Positions 13,917-22,300 of a DNA stretch of 29,249 bases are shown here, in pieces. The position numbers were made by a program, and so were the translations under genes. The DNA comes from JAITWN01 sp964388175. GTDB taxonomy: Bacteria > Pseudomonadota > Gammaproteobacteria > SZUA-140. The notes under the pieces were generated by a model. That model saw only the letters and a program-made list of their open reading frames with translations, ran no database searches and had not been told where the DNA came from. The stretch is from the NCBI GenBank assembly GCA_964388175.1, contig CAYLYS010000032.1, positions 1 to 29,249 of the forward strand. The letters are read 5' to 3'. The first letter of the stretch is position 1. Each line of letters opens with the position of its first letter.

Positions 13917-15136
13917 CGACGGAGGCATTCGATGTCGTGATCGTGGGCGCCGGCCCGGCCGGCGCCAGCCTTGCCTGTGCGCTGGGTACCCTGCCGCTGC
14001 GCGTCGCTCTCATCGAGGCAGTGCCTTTCGCCGCGCCCGCCCGATCCAGCTATGACGATCGCTCGCTCGCGCTCAACTGGGGCGCGCGGCGCGTGTTCGA
14101 AAGCATCGATCTCTGGCGCGAGATCGCCGCCGAAGCCACGCCCATCCGCGAAATCCAGGTTTCGGATCGCGGGCACTGCGGCGCCGCGCGCATGAGCGCC
14201 GCGACCTGCGGCGTGGATGCATTCGGCTACGTGGTGGAGAACCGCATGCTCGGCCGTGCGTTCGCCGCCCGGCTGCCGCAGATCACCAACGTCGAGCTGA
14301 TCTGTCCGGCGCGCCTGCTGGCGATGACGGCGAGCCCCGACGCCGTGCATCTGCGGGTGAGCGATGAGGGAGGCGAGCGCGCGCTCAGCGCGCGCCTGAT
14401 AGTCGGCGCCGACGGCGCGCAGTCGGCGGTGCGCCGTTACGGCGGCATCGACGCCGAGCATATGGACTATGGACAGCATGCCGTGATCGCCAATGTCAGC
14501 ACCGAGATCGCGCACGGCAACCGCGCCTGGGAACGTTTTACCGCCGAGGGACCGCTGGCCTTGCTGCCGATGAGCGCCAACCGCTGCGCGCTGGTATGGA
14601 CGGTGCGTGAAGAGGACAGCCAGCGCCTGCTTGCGCTGCCCGATGCCGAGTTTCTGACCGCGCTGCAGGCGCGCTTCGGCAATCGCCTCGGCCGTTTCCT
14701 GCGCGTCGGTGCGCGCAGTGCCTATCCCTTGGCACTGGTGCGGGCGCGCAGCTACGTCGGTGAGCGCATGGCCTTGATCGGCAATGCCGCGCACACGCTG
14801 CATCCGGTCGCCGGCCAGGGCTTCAATCTGGGGCTGCGCGACGTCGCGGTGCTCGCCGAACTCATCGGCGATGACTGCGCGCGCGGACAGGATCCGGGCG
14901 CCGATCGCTTGCTGCGGCACTATCAGCGCAGCCGTCTGCGCGATCAGCAGCGCACGGTCGCCTTTACCGACGGCTTGGTCCGAGTATTCGCCAGCGATTT
15001 CGCGCCGCTGGTGGTCGCGCGCAATCTCGGCATGGTCGTGCTCGATCGCGTACCGCCGCTCAAGCGCGTGCTGATGCGCCACGCCATGGGGCTTGCCGGC
15101 CGTTTGCCGCGCCTGGCGCGCGGGTTGCCGCTGTGA
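13913..15136 (+). CDS. ubiH: 2-octaprenyl-6-methoxyphenol hydroxylase (ubiquinone synthesis)
   Basis: A 407-residue flavin-dependent aromatic hydroxylase of the UbiH/COQ6 family, which hydroxylates the ring of the ubiquinone precursor. The FAD-binding Rossmann motif VVIVGAGPAGASLA is at residues about 8-21, the DR/ALN region (SYDDRSLALNWGA) follows, the VGADGAQSAVR motif is near 164-174, and the second FAD motif reads IGNAAHTLHPVAGQGFNLGLRD. Asn in place of Asp in that motif is also seen in E. coli UbiH (GNAAQ) and is no defect. Start is GTG at 13913 overlapping the pepP stop. The paralogous hydroxylase ubiI follows after 16 bases. Confidence 0.93.
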   Translation: MTTEAFDVVIVGAGPAGASLACALGTLPLRVALIEAVPFAAPARSSYDDRSLALNWGARRVFESIDLWREIAAEATPIREIQVSDRGHCGAARMSAATCGVDAFGYVVENRMLGRAFAARLPQITNVELICPARLLAMTASPDAVHLRVSDEGGERALSARLIVGADGAQSAVRRYGGIDAEHMDYGQHAVIANVSTEIAHGNRAWERFTAEGPLALLPMSANRCALVWTVREEDSQRLLALPDAEFLTALQARFGNRLGRFLRVGARSAYPLALVRARSYVGERMALIGNAAHTLHPVAGQGFNLGLRDVAVLAELIGDDCARGQDPGADRLLRHYQRSRLRDQQRTVAFTDGLVRVFASDFAPLVVARNLGMVVLDRVPPLKRVLMRHAMGLAGRLPRLARGLPL

Positions 15137-15152
15137 AGAATGCGGTGAAGAC

Positions 15153-16454
15153 ATGACGGAGCGCAGCGCCATGGTCATCGACGTTGCCATCGTCGGCGCC
15201 GGCGTGGCCGGCGCGACGCTGGCGGCGCTGCTGGCGCGCAGGAATCTGCGCGTGGCGCTGATCGATGCGGCGCCGCCGGTGCTGGACTGGCCGCCCGGTT
15301 CGACCGATCTGCGCGTGCTGGCGTTGACCGCCGCTTCGGAGCGCATCCTCGCCGCCATCGGTGTCTGGCCGCGCCTGGTCGAACTCGGCGTCAGCCCGTT
15401 CCGTGAGATGCGGGTGTGGGACGCGTCCGGTGCCGGAGAGATTCCGCAAGGGATTCCCCAAGAGATTCCCCAAGAGATTCCCCAAGAGATTCAAGGGAGA
15501 ATTCAAGGAGAGATCCATTTCGACAGCGCCGATCTCGGTGAAGCGCGCCTTGGGCACATCGTCGAAAACCGCGTCGTCGTGCGCGCCCTGCTCGAAAGCC
15601 TGCGCGGCGCCGACGGCGTATACGTGCATCACTCGCTGGGCCTGGAGGCGCTCGTCCAGGGCGACGACGATGTCTGTCTGCGGCTCACCGACGGCGCGAC
15701 GATCCGCGCGCGTCTGGTCATCGGCGCCGACGGCGCGAATTCCAGAGTGCGCATGCTCGGCGGGCTCGAAGCGCGTGGCTGGGATTACGATCAGCATGCG
15801 CTGGTGGCGGCCGTCGCCACCGAAGAGCCGCACCGCGAGACCGCCTGGCAGCGTTTCCTGCCCGACGGCCCGCTCGCGTTTCTGCCGTTGCGCGATGGCC
15901 GCTGCTCCATCGTCTGGTCGACGAGTCCCGCGCATGTCGAAGCGCTGCTCGCCGCCGACGAAGCCGCCTTCACGGCGGAGTTGACCGCGGCTTTCGCCGC
16001 GCGCCTTGGCCGGGTGACCGCATGCGGTCCGCGCGCGGCTTTTCCGCTGCGTCTGCAGTACGCGCCGCGCTATGCTGCCGCACGCCTGGCGCTGATCGGC
16101 GATGCCGCGCATGCCATTCATCCGCTCGCGGGGCAGGGCGCCAACCTTGGTTTGCTCGATGCGGCGGCGCTGGCCGAAGTCATCGGTGACGCGGCGGCCG
16201 CCGGGCGCGATATCGGCGGCAGCGCCGTGCTGCGGCGCTATGAACGCTGGCGCAAGAGCGACAACCTGGCGACGATGATGGCGATGGACGGTTTCAAGCG
16301 CCTGTTCGGCGCCCGTTCGATGCCGCTGCGCTGGGCGCGCAACGCCGGTCTGAATCTCACCGATGCCGCGGCGCCGGTGAAAAACACGATCATGCAGTAC
16401 GCGATGGGGCTGCGCGGCGATTTGCCGCGGATAGCGCGCGGCATGCGCGTGTGA
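15153..16454 (+). CDS. ubiI: Ubiquinone synthesis flavin hydroxylase, UbiI/VisC-like
   Basis: A 433-residue paralogue of UbiH. Rossmann motif DVAIVGAGVAGATLA is at residues about 10-24, the mid motif IGADGANSRVR is present, and the C-terminal FAD motif is the standard IGDAAHAIHPLAGQGANLGLLD. The position (pepP-ubiH-ubiI) and sequence fit the C5-hydroxylase UbiI, although UbiL-type regioselectivity cannot be excluded from sequence. Between VWDASG and HFDSADLG, where relatives have a short loop, there is a repeat-rich insertion of about 23 residues (IPQE repeats) encoded by a 12-bp tandem repeat. The frame is kept. Start ATG at 15153; the longer upstream frame lies inside ubiH. Confidence 0.9.
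   Translation: MTERSAMVIDVAIVGAGVAGATLAALLARRNLRVALIDAAPPVLDWPPGSTDLRVLALTAASERILAAIGVWPRLVELGVSPFREMRVWDASGAGEIPQGIPQEIPQEIPQEIQGRIQGEIHFDSADLGEARLGHIVENRVVVRALLESLRGADGVYVHHSLGLEALVQGDDDVCLRLTDGATIRARLVIGADGANSRVRMLGGLEARGWDYDQHALVAAVATEEPHRETAWQRFLPDGPLAFLPLRDGRCSIVWSTSPAHVEALLAADEAAFTAELTAAFAARLGRVTACGPRAAFPLRLQYAPRYAAARLALIGDAAHAIHPLAGQGANLGLLDAAALAEVIGDAAAAGRDIGGSAVLRRYERWRKSDNLATMMAMDGFKRLFGARSMPLRWARNAGLNLTDAAAPVKNTIMQYAMGLRGDLPRIARGMRV
15438..15506 (+). repeat. 12-bp tandem repeat inside ubiI
   Basis: Units GAGATTCCGCAA, GGGATTCCCCAA and GAGATTCCCCAA (twice exact) are followed by a 9-base unit GAGATTCAA and a diverged unit GGGAGAATTCAA. It encodes repeated Ile-Pro-Gln-Glu or Gly. 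All units are multiples of three bases, so gain or loss of units keeps the frame. Confidence 0.95.
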
Positions 16455-16522
16455 TGCGGCGTAACCGAATTCGTAAGCGATTCAGAAATTCAGCTACAGC
16501 TACCTAATAGATACTTGATGCC

Positions 16523-17719
16523 ATGATCCCTTCCCGTTTTCTCGCCATGTTTTTCGCGCTGCTCGTGCTGTTCGTCGGTCTGCTGTGGCCGGAATCGGCG
16601 GTGCGCCTGAGCGGTTTCTTCGCCGCTGCCGCCGTGCTCGGCAAGCCCGCACTCGATGCGGCGCTGTGCCTGTTTTTCTTCGCCGCGGCGCTGCAGCTGC
16701 GCGTGGACGGCAGGCCGCGCGTACTGACCTCGGCGACGCTGCTCACGCTGCTGGCGACGCTGATCACCATCACCGTGATCGCGCATGTCGCACGCTGGGT
16801 ATTCGCGCAGATCGGTATCGAGGTCGGACTCGTTTACTGCCTCATGTTCGGTGCGCTGATCGCGCCGGCCGATCCGCTGGCCATGCTGCGTACGCTGCAG
16901 CTCGGCGGCGCCGGTCCGGCGCTGACTTCCAGGGTGGTGGCCGAACCATTCATCGCCGGCCTGTGCGGTCTCAGCTTTTTCAGCGTGCTGATGGCCGGTC
17001 CCGCGACCGGTGGTGACGGCGGCATGTCGTCCCTGTTGCTGCAGCAGATCGTGGGCGGCCTCTTGTTCGGCGTGTGCCTGGGCCTGCTCGGTCTGTACGC
17101 GCTGCGTCAGCTACCGCGGTTTGCGCTGGTGCTCGCCGTCGGCGCGGTCATCGTGGCCGCGAGCTGGGGCGGTGCGCAGATGCTGGCGCTGAGCGGACCG
17201 TTCGCCGCCGCCGTGGCCGGTCTGATTCTGACTTTCCAGGATGAGGGCAGCGCCGCGGCCATGCTGCGCGACCGGCTCGCCGATGGCTGTCAGCCCCTGG
17301 TGGAAATGGTGATCGCGCTGCTGCTGTTCGCGCTCGTGCTGGTGATCATGGCCGCACCGATACCCGGCGCGTATCTGGTGGCGGCCGCGTTCATGCTGCC
17401 GGTCGTGGTGGTGGCGCGCGCGATCATCGTCAGTCCCTTGGTTCGCCTGCTGCGCTACGGTCGCGATGTGCCCGAGGAACTGCCCAAGATCGTGGCCTGG
17501 GGCGGTTTGCGCGGCGGTCTCGCCGCGGCGCTCGCGCTGTCGCTGCCGGCGGGCGGCGAAGCGCAACTGGTGCAGACCGTTGTTTTCATCGTGCTGGCTT
17601 TCTCGCTGCTGATCCAGGCACCGCTGCATGGCCTGGCGATGGTGTCGACACGACCGTTGGCGGCATCGTCCGAAGCACCGGGCGCGGCGTCGGACGACAG
17701 GGCCGAGCGGGAGAGCTGA
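16523..17719 (+). CDS. CPA1-type sodium/proton antiporter homologue lacking the Asn-Asp dyad
   Basis: A 398-residue membrane protein with about ten to twelve hydrophobic segments, from FLAMFFALLVLFVGLLW to VVFIVLAFSLLIQ. CPA1 (NhaP-type) landmarks are clear: GALIAPADPLAMLRTL corresponds to GALISPTDPVAVL, and WGGLRGGLAAALALSLP is nearly identical to the family motif. However, the ion-binding segment that normally reads GESLFNDGVGVV is here AEPFIAGLCGLS, so the essential Asn-Asp pair aligns with Ala-Gly. It may be a non-canonical transporter or use another residue. There is no C-terminal TrkA or cNMP domain. The gene stands between ubiI (68 bases upstream) and convergent murU. Function as an antiporter is therefore uncertain. 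Confidence 0.8.
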   Translation: MIPSRFLAMFFALLVLFVGLLWPESAVRLSGFFAAAAVLGKPALDAALCLFFFAAALQLRVDGRPRVLTSATLLTLLATLITITVIAHVARWVFAQIGIEVGLVYCLMFGALIAPADPLAMLRTLQLGGAGPALTSRVVAEPFIAGLCGLSFFSVLMAGPATGGDGGMSSLLLQQIVGGLLFGVCLGLLGLYALRQLPRFALVLAVGAVIVAASWGGAQMLALSGPFAAAVAGLILTFQDEGSAAAMLRDRLADGCQPLVEMVIALLLFALVLVIMAAPIPGAYLVAAAFMLPVVVVARAIIVSPLVRLLRYGRDVPEELPKIVAWGGLRGGLAAALALSLPAGGEAQLVQTVVFIVLAFSLLIQAPLHGLAMVSTRPLAASSEAPGAASDDRAERES

Positions 17720-17763
17720 CGCGACCGGGTCATCGATCGGCTCATCGGTCGGCCGGGTGATGC

Positions 17764-18438
17764 TCAGCGCGCGCCGTCGCTGTCGAGGTGGCGGCGCAGC
17801 GCATCGAGGCTTGCCGGTGTGCCGATGTCCCGCCAGTCGCCGGCATGGTGTTCACCGCTCACGCGCCCGTCCGCTGCCGCGGCGCGCAGCAGCGGCGCGA
17901 GTGGAAAGCGGCCCGGCGCCTGATCCGCGAACAGCTCCGGACGCAGAACGGCGATGCCGCTGTAGGTCAGGCGGTGCTCGCCGTCGTTGGCGACCTGTCC
18001 GCCCGCGAGGGCGAAATCGCCTTGCGGATGATGAGCGGGATTGTCGACCAGCACCAGGTGCGCGAGTCCCTGCGGCTCCATGGGCAGCGCGGCGAAGGGA
18101 AAGTCGGTCCAGATATCGGCATTGACGATCAGAAACGGTTCCGGACCCAGCCATGACAGCGCACGCAGGATACCGCCGCCGGTTTCGAGACCCGATTCGC
18201 CTTCACGCGAATAGCTGATCCGCACGCCATGGCGCGCGCCGTCGCCGAGGTGGCTTTCAATGAGCGTGCCCAGATAGGCATGGTTGATCAGCAGCTGCTC
18301 GAAGCCGGCGGCGGCAAGCGCGTGGATGTGGTGTTCGATCAGACTGCGCCCGCCGGCTTCGAGCAGCGGTTTGGGCAGGGTGTCGGTCAGCGGGCGCATG
18401 CGTTCGCCGCGGCCCGCCGCCAGGATCATGGCTTTCAT
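17764..18438 (-). CDS. murU: N-acetylmuramate-1-phosphate uridylyltransferase, MurU-like
   Basis: A 224-residue nucleotidyltransferase. The start MKAMILAAGRGERMRPLTDTLPKPLL is the classic sugar-phosphate nucleotidyltransferase signature with the GxGxRxxP loop and catalytic Lys. VNADIWTDFP carries the metal-binding Asp, and EGESGLETGGGI and WRDIGTPASL are typical of MurU. MurU makes UDP-MurNAc from MurNAc-1-phosphate in the cell-wall recycling route of pseudomonads. The kinase AmgK, usually next to murU, is not in this window. It lies 27 bases after gpsA and is the last gene of the rhodanese-secB-gpsA-murU run. Related mannose-1-phosphate guanylyltransferases are the main alternative. Confidence 0.8.
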   Translation of the reverse strand: MKAMILAAGRGERMRPLTDTLPKPLLEAGGRSLIEHHIHALAAAGFEQLLINHAYLGTLIESHLGDGARHGVRISYSREGESGLETGGGILRALSWLGPEPFLIVNADIWTDFPFAALPMEPQGLAHLVLVDNPAHHPQGDFALAGGQVANDGEHRLTYSGIAVLRPELFADQAPGRFPLAPLLRAAAADGRVSGEHHAGDWRDIGTPASLDALRRHLDSDGAR

Positions 18439-18465
18439 CGCCGTTGTTCGCCGCGGCGCCGGCCG

Positions 18466-19482
18466 TCAGACCACATCTTCCGCTTTCGGCTCCCGCGACA
18501 GCAGCGCCTTTACCGCTTCGCGTGGCGGTTTGCCGTTGTAGAGGACGTCGAATACTTCACTCGAGATCGGCATGTCGATGTTCTGCGCGCGCGCCAGGGT
18601 GAGCACTTCGCGCACCGTTTCCACGCCTTCGATGACCTGGTCGATCGCACCGCTCGCCGCGGCGAGCGTGCTGCCGCGGCCGAGCGCGAGGCCGAGGCGG
18701 CGGTTGCGCGACTGATCGTCGGTGCAGGTCAACACCAGATCGCCGAGGCCGGCGAGACCGGTGAAGGTTTCGCGGCGTCCGCCGAGCGCGACGCCGAGGC
18801 GGATGATCTCGGCCAGGCCGCGTGTGACCAGCGCGGCGCGCGTATTGGCGCCGAAGCCGAGGCCGTCGGCGATGCCGGCGGCGATCGCCAGCACATTCTT
18901 GACCGCGCCGCCGACACTGACGCCGACGATGTCCTCGCTGGTATAGACGCGGAAGCGATCGTTGCCGAGCCGGCGGGCAAGGGAGGCGGCGAAGCCGTGA
19001 TCGCTGGCGGCGACGCTGACCGCGGTGGGCAGACCGCGCGCGACTTCGAGCGCGAAGGTCGGGCCGGAGATCACGGCGAGCGCGGCGGCATGCGGCAGTT
19101 CTTCTTCCGCCACCTGGTGCAGCAGCTTGCCGCTGCCGGGGTCGAAGCCCTTGGTCGCCCAGGCCAGCCGCAGCGGTTTGCCGTCGTGCGCGGCGAGCGA
19201 GCGCAGCGTGGTGCGGAAGCCGACACTGGGCACCGCGACCAGCACGTCGCGGGTGAGCGCCAGCGCGCGCCCGAGATCGGCTTCGGGTTCGAGCGCCGGC
19301 GGCAGCGGGATGCCGGGCAGAAAAACGGGATTGCCGCGCGTTTCCGCCATTGCCCGCAATTCTTCCCGGTCGCGCGACCAGAGCAGGGTGCGGATGCCGT
19401 TGCCGGCGAGCAGCACCGCCAGCGCCGTGCCCCAGGAGCCGGCGCCGATTACGAGAATGGGCGTATCGCGATCAGAAGGCAT
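18466..19482 (-). CDS. gpsA: Glycerol-3-phosphate dehydrogenase [NAD(P)+]
   Basis: A 338-residue cytoplasmic enzyme that reduces dihydroxyacetone phosphate to sn-glycerol-3-phosphate for phospholipid synthesis. The N-terminal Rossmann motif is VIGAGSWGTALA (residues about 11-22). ATKGFD, ISGPTFALEVARGLPTA and GGAVKNVLAIAAGIADGLGFGANTRAAL are the conserved substrate and catalytic regions; the Lys in AVKN is the catalytic one. The ATG at 19482 aligns with the family start; the frame upstream is a shadow of secB. Placed directly after secB, as in E. coli. Confidence 0.97.
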   Translation of the reverse strand: MPSDRDTPILVIGAGSWGTALAVLLAGNGIRTLLWSRDREELRAMAETRGNPVFLPGIPLPPALEPEADLGRALALTRDVLVAVPSVGFRTTLRSLAAHDGKPLRLAWATKGFDPGSGKLLHQVAEEELPHAAALAVISGPTFALEVARGLPTAVSVAASDHGFAASLARRLGNDRFRVYTSEDIVGVSVGGAVKNVLAIAAGIADGLGFGANTRAALVTRGLAEIIRLGVALGGRRETFTGLAGLGDLVLTCTDDQSRNRRLGLALGRGSTLAAASGAIDQVIEGVETVREVLTLARAQNIDMPISSEVFDVLYNGKPPREAVKALLSREPKAEDVV

Positions 19483-19507
19483 CGATATCCCGCACCGACC
19501 GCCGCCG

Positions 19508-20020
19508 TCAGGCGTCGGCGGATTGCTGCTGTCTGGCTTGCTGTTCCTGCAGATTCTTCTGGTGCTGATGGTAGAGCGCGTCGAAATTGACCGGCGCCAG
19601 CAGCAGCGGCGGGAAGCCACCCTTGCTGATCAGGTTGGCGACCGCTTCGCGCAGGAAGGGGTAGAGCAGGCCGGGGCAGAAGATGCCGAGCAGTTCGCGC
19701 AGCTCGTTGCCGTCGAAGCCGGTGGTCTGGAATTCGCCGGACTGCTGCACTTCGACCAGATAGGCCGTGCGTTCGCCCAGTTTAACCGTGATGGTGACGG
19801 CGATGGTGACTTCGTGCAGCTCCGGGCCGAGCGCGACGGCCTGATTCTGCAGGCTGATGTTGACCTCGGGGTTCCACTTTTCTTCGTTGAAGATCTGCGG
19901 CGCGTTGGGGCTCTCGAAGGAGATGTCCTTGGTATAGACGCGGCGGATGGCGAACGCCTTCTGTCCCTGTGCCGCCTGCGCCGAGCCGTTGCCCGCCGTT
20001 GCCTTGTTTTCTTCAGCCAT
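19508..20020 (-). CDS. secB: Protein-export chaperone SecB
   Basis: A 170-residue cytoplasmic chaperone that holds preproteins unfolded and delivers them to SecA. Family blocks include FAIRRVYTKDISFESPNAPQIF (residues about 22-43), the strand pair with EVTIAVTITVKLGERTAYLVEVQQSGEF, and FPPLLLAPVNFDALY near the C-terminus. A Gln-rich tail ends the protein. The ATG at 20020 follows GAGAGGAAAA. It lies between a rhodanese gene and gpsA; in E. coli a glutaredoxin gene (grxC) lies between rhodanese and secB, and it is absent here. Confidence 0.97.
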   Translation of the reverse strand: MAEENKATAGNGSAQAAQGQKAFAIRRVYTKDISFESPNAPQIFNEEKWNPEVNISLQNQAVALGPELHEVTIAVTITVKLGERTAYLVEVQQSGEFQTTGFDGNELRELLGIFCPGLLYPFLREAVANLISKGGFPPLLLAPVNFDALYHQHQKNLQEQQARQQQSADA

Positions 20021-20114
20021 GCCGGCTTTTCCTCTCGATGATGTCTGCGAAACCGGCCGCCCGCGGGCGCCGCCGGATGTGCGCGTTACGATAGCACGTA
20101 GCGGTGCGGCAGGA

Positions 20115-20603
20115 CTATGACGGCGGGGACGGCGGGGGTGACGACGGGTTTGCCCCGCCTCGTTCCAGGCCCCGCTCCGGGCCTCGTTCCAAGGGCAGTC
20201 CGGCGCTTTTCCACGCCATCAGTCCGCCGCTGAGCTTGTATATCGTGGTGAACCCGTTGCTGCGCAGCGTGGCGCCGGCATGGGCCGACTGCCGCCCGCT
20301 GTCGCAGTACACGATCACGGCGCGTTCGCGGTAGGGCTGCAGTTCCGTCATACGCTCGCTGAGCAGCGCCAGCGGCACGTGGACGGCGTTGAGGATGTGA
20401 CCCTGTTTGAACTCCTCGTCGCCGCGCGTGTCGATGATTACTGCGTTTTCGTGGTTGATCAGGCCGACGGCGTCGTTGGCGCCGATTTCCCTGAATCCGA
20501 GCAGACGTGACTTGGTGAGATTCACGAACAGCAGGCCAACGATTACAATAAGGGCCACGAACAGCAGCCAGTTGTTCAGAATGAAGGTTCCGAGGTTTTC
20601 CAT
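20115..20603 (-). CDS. Membrane-anchored rhodanese-like protein, YibN-type
   Basis: A 162-residue protein with one N-terminal membrane segment (residues about 8-28, NNWLLFVALIVIVGLLFVNL) and a rhodanese domain at about 38-140. The catalytic cysteine lies in VYCDSGRQSA, so sulfurtransferase activity is possible. The order rhodanese-secB-gpsA matches yibN-grxC-secB-gpsA of E. coli without grxC. The C-terminal tail of about 25 residues is Pro/Ser-rich with repeated ERG triplets (encoded near 20155-20195), an extension not needed for the domain. Confidence 0.88.
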   Translation of the reverse strand: MENLGTFILNNWLLFVALIVIVGLLFVNLTKSRLLGFREIGANDAVGLINHENAVIIDTRGDEEFKQGHILNAVHVPLALLSERMTELQPYRERAVIVYCDSGRQSAHAGATLRSNGFTTIYKLSGGLMAWKSAGLPLERGPERGLERGGANPSSPPPSPPS

Positions 20604-20740
20604 GGGTCAGGTCTTGAAGGTGCCCCCGCGACGGGCGGGATGCAAAAGCTCATAATGGTATTCCATCTCAACGCACCGTACCACCACAGCCTGCTGGCGA
20701 ACCGCCGGTATACAGAATCTTAAACTTGATCTAAATTCAC

Positions 20741-22300
20741 ATGGTGAACAGCAAGCACAGACCGCGCCCCCTGGCCTTGATCATTCTGGACGGCTGGGGG
20801 TACAGCGAAACCGAGCGCGGCAACGCCATCCTGGCGGCACGCAAGCCGAATTGGGACCGCCTGTGGGCGGAATATCCCCATACGCTCATTCAGGGCTCCG
20901 GCAGCTACGTCGGCCTGCCTCCCGATCAGATGGGCAACTCCGAGGTCGGACACCTTAATATGGGTGCCGGGCGCGTCGTCTACCAGGAGATCACCCGTAT
21001 CGACCGCGCCATCCGCCAGGGCGAGTTCCAGCGCAGCCCGGTCCTGACCAGGGCGCTCGAGCAGGCCGCGAGCACGGGGCGCGACGTCCACGTCATCGGC
21101 CTGCTGTCCGATGGCGGCGTGCACAGCCGGCAGGATCACATCCATGCCATGCTCCGCCTGGCGGTGGCGCGGCTCGGCGGTGAGCGCGTCCATCTGCACG
21201 CCTTCCTCGACGGCCGGGATACGCCGCCGCGCAGCGCCGCCGGCAATATCGAGGCGGTCGAACGCCTCGCCGCCGAGATCGGCGGCGGCCATATCGTTTC
21301 GCTCATCGGCCGCTATTACGCGATGGACCGCGATCAGCGCTGGGACCGCACCCGCGCCGCCTACGATCTGATCAGCCAGGGCAAGGCGGAATACACCGCG
21401 GCGAGCGCGTTGCAGGCGGTCGAAGCGGCCTATGAGCGCGGTGAGAGCGACGAATTCATCAAGCCGACCGCCATCGTCGCACCCGGCGGCGCGCCCGTGC
21501 ACGTGCGCGACGGCGATATCGTCGTCTTCATGAACTTCCGCGCCGACCGTGCGCGCCAGCTGACCCGGGCATTCTGCGAGGCTTCGTTCCCCGGCTTCGA
21601 ACGGCCGGCGCTCGCGCTCGGCGCTTTCGTCAGCCTGACCGAATACAGCAAGGATTTCGACGTGCCGGTGGTGTTCCCGCAGGGCCGCATCGAAAACGTC
21701 CTCGGCGAATGCATCGAGCGGCTGGGCATGACGCAGTTGCGCATCGCGGAGACGGAAAAGTACGCGCACGTGACCTTCTTCTTCGACGGCGGCGCCGAGC
21801 GCGAATTCGTCGGCGAGGAGCGCATCCTGGTGCCGTCGCCGAAGGTGGCGACCTACGATCTGCAGCCGCAGATGCATGCGCCCGAGCTCACCGACAAGCT
21901 GGTCGCGGCGATCGAAAGCGGCCGTTTCGATTTCATCATCTGCAATTACGCCAATGCCGACATGGTCGGCCACACCGGCAATTTCGACGCCGCGGTGACG
22001 GCGATCGAAACGCTCGACACCTGTCTCGGCCGTCTGCATGCCGCGCTCGGCAAGGTCGGCGGCGAGATGCTCGTTACCGCCGATCACGGCAATGCCGAAC
22101 AGATGTCGGACGAGAGCACGGGACAGAACCACACCGCGCATACCTCCAATCCGGTGCCGTTCGTCTACGTCGGCCGTCCGGCGCGGATCACCGATCAGGG
22201 CGCGCTGTCCGATATCGCGCCCACCATGCTCTATCTCATGGGGCTCGATAGCCCGACGGAGATGGACGGCAGGCCGCTGGTGGAGCTGCTCGGCGATTGA
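20741..22300 (+). CDS. gpmI: 2,3-bisphosphoglycerate-independent phosphoglycerate mutase
   Basis: A 519-residue manganese-dependent glycolytic enzyme that interconverts 3- and 2-phosphoglycerate (E. coli GpmM has 514). ILDGWGYSETERGNAI carries the first metal-binding Asp. The catalytic Ser is S67 in GNSEVGHLNMGAGR. HSRQDHIHAML, RYYAMDRDQRWDRT, NFRADRARQLTRAF and TADHGNAEQM are the further conserved metal- and substrate-binding blocks. The ATG at 20741 fits the family start. The gene is divergent from the rhodanese gene with about 137 bases between them. Its stop overlaps the TTG start of envC. Confidence 0.97.
   Translation: MVNSKHRPRPLALIILDGWGYSETERGNAILAARKPNWDRLWAEYPHTLIQGSGSYVGLPPDQMGNSEVGHLNMGAGRVVYQEITRIDRAIRQGEFQRSPVLTRALEQAASTGRDVHVIGLLSDGGVHSRQDHIHAMLRLAVARLGGERVHLHAFLDGRDTPPRSAAGNIEAVERLAAEIGGGHIVSLIGRYYAMDRDQRWDRTRAAYDLISQGKAEYTAASALQAVEAAYERGESDEFIKPTAIVAPGGAPVHVRDGDIVVFMNFRADRARQLTRAFCEASFPGFERPALALGAFVSLTEYSKDFDVPVVFPQGRIENVLGECIERLGMTQLRIAETEKYAHVTFFFDGGAEREFVGEERILVPSPKVATYDLQPQMHAPELTDKLVAAIESGRFDFIICNYANADMVGHTGNFDAAVTAIETLDTCLGRLHAALGKVGGEMLVTADHGNAEQMSDESTGQNHTAHTSNPVPFVYVGRPARITDQGALSDIAPTMLYLMGLDSPTEMDGRPLVELLGD

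Noticed and set aside
15438..15506. A CRISPR-like or intergenic repeat array
   Set aside because: The units are 12 bp, contiguous without spacers and lie in frame inside ubiI.
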